A stretch of DNA of 33,912 bases, taken from positions 5,044 through 38,955 of the forward strand of contig MHFM01000015.1 in assembly GCA_001804205.1 (NCBI GenBank). The letters are read 5' to 3'. Under the pieces are notes generated by a model. The model was not told the origin of the DNA. It saw nothing but the letters and a program-made list of their open reading frames with translations, and did no database searches. This DNA comes from Omnitrophica bacterium RIFCSPLOWO2_01_FULL_45_10b (lineage in GTDB: Bacteria; Omnitrophota; Omnitrophia; Omnitrophales; Danuiimicrobiaceae). The position numbers and the translations under genes are program-made. Positions 8,523-14,668 of the stretch are shown here, piece by piece. The first letter of the stretch is position 1, and each line of letters opens with the position of its first letter.

Positions 8523-9652
8523 AAATCAACAAAGTTCCTTATCGGACGATTTGGGTGAAACCGGGTGATCCAGCTACCATTCAGGTGATTGACCAAAGGC
8601 ATTTGCCGCATCAATTGGTGATCGAAAATCTTGCCGATTTGGATCAGACGGCCCGGGCCATCAGAGAAATGCATGTGCGCGGTGCGCCGCTCATCGGAGT
8701 GGCCGCAGCGTACGGCGTTTATTTAGCGCTCAGAAACGCACCGAAAGACAGCGCGCTTGATCATTATCTTAGAAATGAAATTCAGAAATTGCGTGAAAGC
8801 CGTCCTACCGCGATCAATTTAGAATGGGCCATTCAAACTCAGCTGAAAGCAATCGAATCGGCCGGTTCAATCGAGCAAAAAATTAAAATTGCTTTTGAAA
8901 CCGCCGGACGGCTTGCGGATGAGGATGTAAAAACTTGCGAGAAAATAGGTGAACACGGCCTCACATTGATCGAACGAATCGCGGGCCAAAAGAAAAATGA
9001 GCCCGTCAATATTCTTACGCACTGCAATGCCGGCTGGCTCGCCTGCGTTGATTGGGGCACCGCCACAGCTTCTATATATAAAGCCTTCGATAAAGGAATT
9101 CAAATTCATGTGTGGGTAGATGAAACGCGGCCGCGAAATCAGGGCGCAAGCTTGACCGCATGGGAACTTTTGCAACATGGAGTTCCCCATACGGTGATCG
9201 CGGACAATACAGGCGGACATTTGATGCAGCGTGGATTGGTCGATCTCGTGCTTGTAGGAACCGATCGAACGGCTGTGACGGGAGACGTCACCAATAAAAT
9301 CGGAACTTATTTAAAAGCGCTCGCCGCCAAAGATAATCAAATACCGTTTTATGCCGCCGTTCCTTCCACATCAATTGATTGGAATGTTCAGAACGCGTTC
9401 CGCGATATTCCCATCGAAGAGCGGAACCCCGACGAAGTACGATATGCAGAGGGTTGGTGCGAAGGCGAAATCAAAAAAGTCCTTCTCCTGCCCAAAGACA
9501 GCCCGGCAAAAAACTATGCGTTTGATGTTACCCCCGCAAAACTTGTCAGCGGATTAATTACAGAACGCGGAATCTGCCAAGCCAATCAAGAGAGCATCCT
9601 GGCGCTTTTCCCGGAAAAAAGGGCAAATCTTTTGGCGATGGGTAAAAAGTGA
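8519..9652 (+). CDS. mtnA: S-methyl-5-thioribose-1-phosphate isomerase
   Basis: MtnA converts methylthioribose-1-phosphate to methylthioribulose-1-phosphate in methionine salvage; homologues in some organisms act on ribose-1,5-bisphosphate or 5-deoxyribose-1-phosphate instead. The sequence shows the family motifs RGAPLIGVAAAYG, THCNAGWLAC with the catalytic Cys169, VDETRPRNQGA, and GTDRTA with the catalytic Asp249. The Cys-Asp spacing of 80 residues equals that of characterised MtnA enzymes. At 377 residues it is slightly long. The ATG overlaps the typA stop (ATGA). No other methionine-salvage gene is nearby, so the pathway context must lie elsewhere or be a truncated shunt. Confidence 0.93.
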   Translation: MKINKVPYRTIWVKPGDPATIQVIDQRHLPHQLVIENLADLDQTARAIREMHVRGAPLIGVAAAYGVYLALRNAPKDSALDHYLRNEIQKLRESRPTAINLEWAIQTQLKAIESAGSIEQKIKIAFETAGRLADEDVKTCEKIGEHGLTLIERIAGQKKNEPVNILTHCNAGWLACVDWGTATASIYKAFDKGIQIHVWVDETRPRNQGASLTAWELLQHGVPHTVIADNTGGHLMQRGLVDLVLVGTDRTAVTGDVTNKIGTYLKALAAKDNQIPFYAAVPSTSIDWNVQNAFRDIPIEERNPDEVRYAEGWCEGEIKKVLLLPKDSPAKNYAFDVTPAKLVSGLITERGICQANQESILALFPEKRANLLAMGKK

Positions 9653-9744
9653 AAATTGAACTAAACCTTTTTGGTCTTCATACGTCTAATGTGTAGAAAC
9701 AAACACGCTTTCAACTAATTGCAGTATAATAAAGGAGAAATTTC

Positions 9745-10338
9745 ATGGTTAAGAAAACAACAATTATTCTAATGGCAGCCGTGTTAACTCTTCCCTCGGC
9801 AGCCTGGGCCAAGAGGGCCGAAAACCAAGCTTTTCATCAAGGGCAAAAAACCGAAAGACAAGCTCATCACACTCAGCAAAAAGCGGAAAATAAGGAATTC
9901 CGGACAAGTTTGAAAGAAATGCCGAAAGATCAAAAAACGGGCGCCATTGTTGCGCACCGTGATCAGCAATTTTCGGAAAACAAAGCTTTTCGTGAAGAGC
10001 AGCATAACGAAAATATTGATTTTCTGAATCAGAAACTTGCCAACAACACGAAGTTGACCGAGGCTCAAAAAGCGGAAATTCTTTCGCACCGCCAAACTCA
10101 ATATCAGGAAAACGTGGCGTTTCGCGACAATCGGCATGCAGGCAATGTCGATTATTTCAATCAAATTGCGAATGATCCGAATTTAACACCGGCGCAAAAG
10201 AAAGAGGCTTTAAAGACGCACCGAGCCGAACAAAAAGATCTTACCCAACAACATTTTGAGGAACAAAAATCCGAAAACAAAGCATTCCGCGATCAAGTTC
10301 ATCAAGAAAACCAGGCGAACGATCAAACCACGCAATAA
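9745..10338 (+). CDS. exported helical protein with 11-residue repeats
   Basis: I do not recognise this family. The 197-residue product has a Sec signal peptide (about 1-22, cleavage after AWA). The mature part is extremely rich in Gln, Asn, Glu, Lys and His and has no Cys. An EN-x-x-F block recurs at residues 26, 48, 78, 89, 122 and 177. Degenerate copies at 37, 133 and 188 complete pairs or triplets spaced exactly 11 residues apart. A second marker, His-Arg followed by Gln, occurs at 71, 115 and 159, giving a 44-residue super-repeat. LT(E/P)AQK turns separate the units. This looks like a hendecad helical array, possibly a periplasmic spacer or chaperone. A good ribosome-binding site (AAAGGAG) precedes the ATG. 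Confidence 0.75.
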   Translation: MVKKTTIILMAAVLTLPSAAWAKRAENQAFHQGQKTERQAHHTQQKAENKEFRTSLKEMPKDQKTGAIVAHRDQQFSENKAFREEQHNENIDFLNQKLANNTKLTEAQKAEILSHRQTQYQENVAFRDNRHAGNVDYFNQIANDPNLTPAQKKEALKTHRAEQKDLTQQHFEEQKSENKAFRDQVHQENQANDQTTQ

Positions 10339-10372
10339 TCAATAGGAGCAGTTTCACAAGCACTGAAGCTGT

Positions 10373-10436
10373 TGTCATTCCCGCGAAAGCGGGAATCTAG
10401 AGCCTGGATCCCCGATTAAAGCATTCGGGGATGACA
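10373..10436. repeat. palindromic element, TGTCAT family, copy 1
   Basis: A 64-bp element with terminal TGTCAT and ATGACA. Inside are two hairpins in tandem: TTCCCGC-GAAA-GCGGGAA (10378-10395) and ATCCCCGA/TCGGGGAT (10408-10415 with 10425-10432). It ends 29 bases before the fluC start chosen here. Related copies lie at 19721-19786 (reversed order) and 22134-22252. Confidence 0.85.
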
Positions 10437-10465
10437 GACTTATGAGAGCACTTCTAGGAAATTCT

Positions 10466-10840
10466 ATGGGAAAGTGGGCTAGTTTAATTACAGGTGGAAT
10501 TGCCGGAACCGTGGCGCGGTACATACTCGCAGGAGTTGTTTATCAGCTATTCGGAACCACTTTTCCTTATGGAACTTTAGCGGTTAATTTGATCGGGTGT
10601 CTTACCATTGGCTTTTTGGCAGCCTTAAGCGAGGAGAAATTTTTGTTGAGCCCAAACGCGCGGATTCTTCTCATGGTTGGTTTTTGCGGAGCATTTACCA
10701 CGTTTTCGACTTTTATGCTTGAGACCGCGAATTTAATCAAAGAAGGAGAATCACTGCGCGCTTTTGCTAATGTGGCACTTAGCGTTGTCGTTGGTTTCGT
10801 GTTATTTCGCGTAGGCATTTTGTTGGCTGAGATTTTGTAA
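10466..10840 (+). CDS. fluC: fluoride ion channel FluC/CrcB
   Basis: A 124-residue Fluc-type channel, a dual-topology dimer that lets F- leave the cytoplasm. It shows GGIAGTVARY, the central Asn in AVNLIGCLTIG, and the phenylalanine box GFCGAFTTFSTF, across four predicted helices. I chose the ATG at 10466 because it places the family's usual few residues before the first Gly-rich helix and has AGGA six bases upstream. An in-frame ATG at 10442 would add eight residues starting five bases after a repeat element. DUF190, a common CrcB neighbour, follows. No fluoride riboswitch fold was found upstream; that space is occupied by the repeat. Confidence 0.93.
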   Translation: MGKWASLITGGIAGTVARYILAGVVYQLFGTTFPYGTLAVNLIGCLTIGFLAALSEEKFLLSPNARILLMVGFCGAFTTFSTFMLETANLIKEGESLRAFANVALSVVVGFVLFRVGILLAEIL

Positions 10841-10878
10841 ACCCCGTTGAGAGATGAATCGCAAACCTCTAACGGGGT
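10841..10878 (+). promoter_or_regulatory. intercistronic hairpin between fluC and the DUF190 gene
   Basis: Directly after the fluC stop codon, ACCCCGTT-G-AGAG (10841-10853, with one bulged G) pairs with CTCTAACGGGGT (10867-10878) around a 13-base loop. No T-tract follows; instead the DUF190 ribosome-binding site (GGAGGAGG) comes a few bases later. It could set mRNA processing or the ratio of the two products rather than end transcription. Confidence 0.6.
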
Positions 10879-10901
10879 AAAACGGAGGAGGCAATCTTTT
10901 T

Positions 10902-11240
10902 ATGAAAATACCAGCGGACGGAAAACTTTTAAGAATTTTTATCGGAGAGGCGGACAAATGGCAGGGGCGGCCGCTCTACGAAGCGATTGTCCATTTGGCG
11001 AAGAAAGAAGGTATGGCCGGCGCTACCGCGATCAAAGGCTTTATGGGTTTTGGCTGCAAAAGCCATATGCATACCACAAAGCTTCTTAGACTTTCGGAAG
11101 ATTTGCCAATCGTTATTGAAATCGTTGACAGCGATGAGAAAATTAACAAGTTCCTACCCCATCTCGATCAAATGGTCAAAGAAGGTTTAATCACATTGGA
11201 AAAGATAAATGTGATTATGTACCGGGCGGGATCAGCTTAG
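10902..11240 (+). CDS. DUF190 family protein, partner of FluC
   Basis: A 112-residue cytosolic DUF190 protein with a PII-like ferredoxin fold. Family features are the opening KLLRIFIGEADKWQGRPLYEAI, the GMAGATAIKGFMGFG segment, and the strand LPIVIEIVDSDEKI followed by helix and a final hydrophobic strand. DUF190 genes very often lie next to crcB/fluC, as here, so a role in fluoride response is likely, but its biochemistry is unknown. The ribosome-binding site GGAGGAGG is strong. It forms an operon with fluC and perhaps with the permease gene 42 bases downstream. Confidence 0.88.
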   Translation: MKIPADGKLLRIFIGEADKWQGRPLYEAIVHLAKKEGMAGATAIKGFMGFGCKSHMHTTKLLRLSEDLPIVIEIVDSDEKINKFLPHLDQMVKEGLITLEKINVIMYRAGSA

Positions 11241-11282
11241 AAGAAGCCGGCAACTTTTCGTGTTTAAAAAGTGATAATATAG

Positions 11283-12008
11283 ATGACAGAATTCCTCGTT
11301 TGGGGCGGTGCGGCCGTAGCCGCGTTTGTGGCTTCAACCCTTTCAGGGATTATCGGCTTCGGCGGCGCCATGCTTTTTCTTCCCGTTCTCGTGGCCCTTT
11401 ATGGCGTCAGAGCGTCGGTTCCCATCCTGACCGTTTCGGTTCTTTTGGGAAATGCTTCGCGGGTTTATTTTAATCGGAGAGAACTTGATTTAAAACTCGT
11501 CCTTCTTTTTTCAGCCGGCGCAATCCCATTTGCCATTTTAGGCTCCTTTGTTTATGTGGCTTTGCCGGCTTTTTGGATTAAAAAGGGAATTGGGATTTTC
11601 CTCTTGATCACGGTTCTCCTCCGCCACGTCCATTCTGAATTTAAACTAACCCAATCGTGGGTGTTTGTGCCTTTGGGAGTTGTGACCGGATTTCTTTCTG
11701 CTTTAATGGGAGGAGTAGGGCCGGTTTCCTCACCCTTTTTTCTGGCGTACGGCCTTACCAAAGAAGCTTTTGTCGGAACGGAGGCACTTTGCGCGGTGGG
11801 AATGCATCTTGTGAAATCGATTACATACAACCGTTTGCATATATTAAATGCGCGGGAACTCATCGCCGGCTTGAGTTTTGGAGGCGTAATGACCTTGGGT
11901 TCTTATGTGGCACGGAAAGTGCTTGAAAAATTGTCGCGTCAGAAGTTTTTGATGCTTGTCGAAATTTTGCTTGTGGTTGTCGGACTTGATATGCTAATTT
12001 TTAAATAA
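11283..12008 (+). CDS. TauE/SafE family sulfite/organosulfonate-type permease
   Basis: A 241-residue inner-membrane protein with about seven or eight hydrophobic segments. It has the TauE/SafE hallmark near the N-terminus (STLSGIIGFGGAMLFLPVL) and its repeat in the second half (GFLSALMGGVGPVSSPFFL). The family exports sulfite, sulfoacetate or related anions; the substrate here is unknown. The start has no recognisable ribosome-binding site. It sits between the fluoride gene pair and glpX (19-base gap to glpX), so its anion role may be tied to either neighbour or to neither. Confidence 0.88.
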   Translation: MTEFLVWGGAAVAAFVASTLSGIIGFGGAMLFLPVLVALYGVRASVPILTVSVLLGNASRVYFNRRELDLKLVLLFSAGAIPFAILGSFVYVALPAFWIKKGIGIFLLITVLLRHVHSEFKLTQSWVFVPLGVVTGFLSALMGGVGPVSSPFFLAYGLTKEAFVGTEALCAVGMHLVKSITYNRLHILNARELIAGLSFGGVMTLGSYVARKVLEKLSRQKFLMLVEILLVVVGLDMLIFK

Positions 12009-12027
12009 ACTGAGAAATGAGAACAAC

Positions 12028-12972
12028 ATGATTGATATCAGCCTTGGGCTTGTCCGCGTTACCGAAGCTGCCGCCATTGCCGCTTCTGCTTGGATTGGCC
12101 GCGGCGATAAGGAATCCGCAGACAAAGCAGCCACACAAGCCATGCGGGAGCGGCTTAATCAAATGGATTTTTCCGGCAAAGTAGTGATTGGCGAAGGAAA
12201 AAAGGATAATAGTTTTGGATTATACGGCGGAGAAGTGCTCGGAAAATTTGCAAAAACAAAAAACGTTCCGGTTTATGAATTGGCGGTAGATCCGATTGAC
12301 GGCACGCGCCCTACGGTAACTTCCGGTCCCGAGGCCATGAGCGTAATTGCCGTCGGAGAACAAGGGTCTCTTTTTTCCACCGCTGAATTTTATATGAATA
12401 AACTGGCATACGGCCCCGAAATTGCCCGAAAAACAGAACTTCATTTAAATGAACCCTTGAAACAAACGATCGAACGGGTATCGAAAGCCACAGGCAAGGC
12501 CGTCTCGAAAATTATGGTGTGCATTTTAGACCGGCCGCGTCATGAAAAAGCAGTCGCTGAACTGAGAAGCATCGGAGTTCGAATTAAATTGATTCAAGAT
12601 TGCGATATTTCAGGCGCGATCGCTTGCTGCCTTCCTCAAAGCGGCATTGATTTGCTTTATGGGATCGGCGGCGCGCCGGAAGGCGTGATTACCGCTTGCG
12701 CCATGAAATGTTTAAGAGGAGCGCTTCAAGTTCAAGTGATGACGAAGGAATGTAAGATTGCAGACCCCAAGATTTATTCGATTAATGATTTGGTGCGCGG
12801 CCATTGTATTTTTTCAGCGACCGGCATTACCAACGGAAGTTTATTGCGCGGCGTACGATTCACCAGCACAGGCCCGGTTACCTACAGTGTTTTCATGCGC
12901 TCCGAAAGCGGGACCATCCGCTGGATTACCGCTTATCACGGCAATTTGATGCCGCCGTCTGAGTCCGCATAA
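12028..12972 (+). CDS. glpX: class II fructose-1,6-bisphosphatase (GlpX)
   Basis: GlpX hydrolyses fructose-1,6-bisphosphate to fructose-6-phosphate for gluconeogenesis, and in some bacteria also sedoheptulose-1,7-bisphosphate. The metal- and phosphate-binding motifs are visible: GRGDKESADKAAT, VIGEGKKDN, VDPIDGT and GIGGAPEGV. Length (314) is normal. Two spots deviate from the family: the usual Glu-Arg-Asp-Glu after GEG is KKDN, and the residues after DPIDGT read RPTVTSG instead of the common TLTAKG-like run. The catalytic core looks intact, but substrate preference might differ. It stands 19 bases after the permease gene and is probably in the same transcript. Confidence 0.93.
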   Translation: MIDISLGLVRVTEAAAIAASAWIGRGDKESADKAATQAMRERLNQMDFSGKVVIGEGKKDNSFGLYGGEVLGKFAKTKNVPVYELAVDPIDGTRPTVTSGPEAMSVIAVGEQGSLFSTAEFYMNKLAYGPEIARKTELHLNEPLKQTIERVSKATGKAVSKIMVCILDRPRHEKAVAELRSIGVRIKLIQDCDISGAIACCLPQSGIDLLYGIGGAPEGVITACAMKCLRGALQVQVMTKECKIADPKIYSINDLVRGHCIFSATGITNGSLLRGVRFTSTGPVTYSVFMRSESGTIRWITAYHGNLMPPSESA

Positions 12973-13082
12973 CACCCAAAGCAGCTTTTTTAATCTTGCT
13001 TAAACCCTTAAAATTGATACCATATTAGTCATCGCATTTGTTTCAGATCAACTTAACGCGTTCAACTATGGGGGGTCACCCG

Positions 13083-13376
13083 ATGAACAGAAAGTTAATT
13101 GCTTCACTCTTGATCGCAGTCGTTGCTTTTGGAGCAATTCCCACTCAAGCTTTTGCCGAAAATACGGCTGTGCATGGGACAATTAGCGGCAAAACCGTCC
13201 TTGGCGGCCTCGGTTCTTTATTGATTTGGCCTGGCATTGGGCAGTATTTGAATGACAATGAAGATAAAAAAGTTGTGACCCACGCTATTCTTGGGCTTAC
13301 CGGCATTTTTCGCCTTTGGTCAGGCTGGGATGCTTTGGTTGCCCGTCAAGGCGGACGCTGGGACGGCAAAATTTAA
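13083..13376 (+). CDS. small exported protein with one hydrophobic segment
   Basis: A 97-residue protein of unrecognised family. The start at 13083 is chosen over upstream ATGs because a GGGGGG ribosome-binding site lies just before it and a signal peptide begins there (about 1-24, cleavage after AFA). The mature region has a Gly-rich hydrophobic stretch (LGGLGSLLIWPGIGQYL), a charged loop NDNEDKK, and a second hydrophobic stretch ending in WSGWDALV. It may be a small envelope protein. A strong terminator follows, so the transcript ends here. Confidence 0.65.
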   Translation: MNRKLIASLLIAVVAFGAIPTQAFAENTAVHGTISGKTVLGGLGSLLIWPGIGQYLNDNEDKKVVTHAILGLTGIFRLWSGWDALVARQGGRWDGKI

Positions 13377-13411
13377 GACTTTAGTTTTTAGCGGTTATTA
13401 AGGGGTTCTAT

Positions 13412-13451
13412 TGGGTGATGGCTAGATGAAATGGCCATCACCCATTTTTTT
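13412..13451 (+). terminator. Rho-independent terminator
   Basis: A perfect 11-bp stem (TGGGTGATGGC, 13412-13422, with GCCATCACCCA, 13434-13444) is followed directly by seven T residues. It separates the glpX region from yceI. Confidence 0.92.
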
Positions 13452-13498
13452 GGCAGCAGCCGGCGGGAAAATATTTCGCTAAACTCGGCGCCGCAATT

Positions 13499-13507
13499 TG
13501 CTATAAT
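13499..13507 (+). promoter_or_regulatory. extended -10 promoter of yceI
   Basis: TGCTATAAT fits an extended -10 (TG-n-TATAAT). The -35 region is weak, as is common with extended -10 promoters. The start codon follows at 13556 with a GGAGAG ribosome-binding site. A perfect CGGCGCCG palindrome (13486-13493) lies in the spacer region and could be a binding site. Confidence 0.6.
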
Positions 13508-13555
13508 ACGCTTCCTTTTACCCTAGGCTATCACTTGGATAACGAAGGAGAGATT

Positions 13556-14146
13556 ATGAAACGCCTGAAATTGCCTGTTTTTGTACTTTCCGTACTGTTC
13601 CTATTCACCCAGTCCCTTTTCGCCGCTACCTATAAGATTGATTTGGACCACACGGCAGTTTCTTTTAAGGTCCGTCATTTGCTTTCTAACGTTCAAGGGC
13701 ATTTTAAGGAATTTGAAGGCTCTTTTGTTTACGACCCCGATCATCCTGAAACTTGGAAGGCCAATACCACCATTCAGGTTGCCAGCATTGATACCAATGT
13801 AGCCCAGCGGGATAAGCATTTACGTTCCCCAGATTTCTTTGACGCAGAAAAATACCCTACCATCACCTTTGTCAGCACCGGCGTTACCGATATGACACCG
13901 AACAGCGCAAAACTAAACGGTATGCTTACGATCCATGGAGTTGAGAAACCCGTGACGCTCGATCTTGAAATTCTTGGCGTGGCGAAAGATCCTTGGGGCA
14001 ATACCCGGGCTGGTTTTTCAGCCACAACGAAAATTAATCGGAAAGATTTTGGAATTACCTGGAATAAGGCTTTAGAAGCCGGGAAAGTCTTAGTGGGCGA
14101 TGAAGTTGTGATTACGCTTGAAGTGGAAGGGTTACTTCAGGAATAA
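13556..14146 (+). CDS. YceI-family periplasmic lipocalin-like protein
   Basis: A 196-residue YceI protein with a signal peptide (about 1-23, cleavage after LFA). The start at 13556 is preferred over an upstream in-frame ATG because AAGGAGAG lies just before it and the signal peptide begins there. The YceI barrel is clear: YKIDLDHTAVSFKVRHL at the start, then HLRSPDFFDAEKYPTITF, LTIHGVEKPVTL and RKDFGITWN. YceI proteins bind long polyisoprenoid or amide lipids; the ligand and pathway are not known here. It has its own promoter. It lies just upstream of the bufferin operon but is separated from it by three hairpins. Confidence 0.92.
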   Translation: MKRLKLPVFVLSVLFLFTQSLFAATYKIDLDHTAVSFKVRHLLSNVQGHFKEFEGSFVYDPDHPETWKANTTIQVASIDTNVAQRDKHLRSPDFFDAEKYPTITFVSTGVTDMTPNSAKLNGMLTIHGVEKPVTLDLEILGVAKDPWGNTRAGFSATTKINRKDFGITWNKALEAGKVLVGDEVVITLEVEGLLQE

Positions 14147-14157
14147 GGGCAATCAAT

Positions 14158-14197
14158 TGAGCCATCGGGAAACTTTTAATCTGTCCCCGATGGCTCA
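14158..14197 (+). terminator. hairpin after yceI (no U-tract)
   Basis: A perfect 12-bp stem, TGAGCCATCGGG (14158-14169) with CCCGATGGCTCA (14186-14197), begins 11 bases after the yceI stop. It lacks a clear T-run, so it may be a weak terminator or an mRNA end-protecting structure. Confidence 0.5.
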
Positions 14198-14214
14198 GGA
14201 TTTCCTTCAAGGTA

Positions 14215-14270
14215 ACCCTCTGCCAGCTTCATTGAACTTGAGTCTTCAATTCGATGAAGCTGGCGAGGGT
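14215..14270. repeat. 17-bp inverted repeat upstream of bufA
   Basis: ACCCTC-T-GCCAGCTTCAT (14215-14232, one bulged T) pairs with ATGAAGCTGGCGAGGGT (14254-14270). It is the second of three consecutive hairpins between yceI and bufA. Confidence 0.75.
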
Positions 14271-14300
14271 GAGGGGTCGGGGGAACTCCCCGACCCCTCA
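14270..14300. repeat. GC-rich 13-bp hairpin upstream of bufA
   Basis: TGAGGGGTCGGGG (14270-14282) pairs perfectly with CCCCGACCCCTCA (14288-14300) around a five-base loop. No T-tract follows. It ends 51 bases before the bufA start and could act as an attenuator, an operator, or a remnant of a mobile palindromic repeat. Confidence 0.75.
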
Positions 14301-14351
14301 ATCAATTCGAACGCTAGGCGTGTAGTCAAACAACAACAAGGAGGAGTATAA

Positions 14352-14630
14352 GTGAATAAGAAAGTGAATAAGAAGAAAATGTTGTTAGCCGCTTCCGTTG
14401 CAGGTTTGGTTGCTGTCGCAGGAATGGTACTTCCGGCCAGCACCGTATTTGCAGCCGATGTTGCTTGCTCAGGTATCAATGCTTGCAAAGGAACCGGAGC
14501 TTGCGGCGGTAAGGGAAATGCCTGCGCCGGCAAAAATGCCTGCAAAGGACAAGGCTGGATGATGGTTGGATCTGAAGCTGCTTGCACAACAGCGGGCGGC
14601 ACATTAGTTCCTGCGCCAGCAGCCGTCTAA
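14352..14630 (+). CDS. bufA: BufA2-type bufferin precursor (copper-binding RiPP)
   Basis: A 92-residue exported peptide precursor. A Sec signal peptide covers about 1-34 (cleavage after VFA). The core has six cysteines (39, 45, 51, 58, 64, 78), five of them in a Gly-rich array with Ala-Cys units such as GKNACKGQGW. This matches BufA2-type bufferins. In that family the MNIO enzyme BufB with BufC turns selected Cys into thiooxazole-type heterocycles, and the product sequesters copper in the periplasm. It starts at GTG seven bases after AAGGAGG. The modifying enzyme gene follows after 32 bases. Which Cys are modified here, and whether copper is the metal, is inference. Confidence 0.85.
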   Translation: MNKKVNKKKMLLAASVAGLVAVAGMVLPASTVFAADVACSGINACKGTGACGGKGNACAGKNACKGQGWMMVGSEAACTTAGGTLVPAPAAV

Positions 14631-14668
14631 TTTTTTAGATTGGAACAAGTGTCAATAGGATAATGACG

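Noticed and set aside
9725..9730. Perfect TATAAT just before the gene at 9745
   Set aside because: No acceptable -35 box lies at 16-18 bases, and transcription from it would start within or after the AAAGGAG ribosome-binding site. Treated as chance in an AT-rich leader.
10339..10465. Possible fluoride riboswitch upstream of fluC
   Set aside because: The expected GG-n-GAUGG-type pseudoknot motif is not found; the interval is largely the palindromic repeat.
11275..11280. TG-A-TAATAT extended -10 directly before the TauE/SafE start codon
   Set aside because: Transcription would begin inside the coding region and remove the start codon; the gene more likely shares the upstream transcript.
14246..14602. 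Pro/Ala-rich 118-residue frame on the minus strand opposite bufA
   Set aside because: It is a shadow of the GC-rich hairpin and the repetitive bufA codons; bufA has a signal peptide, a strong ribosome-binding site and family features.
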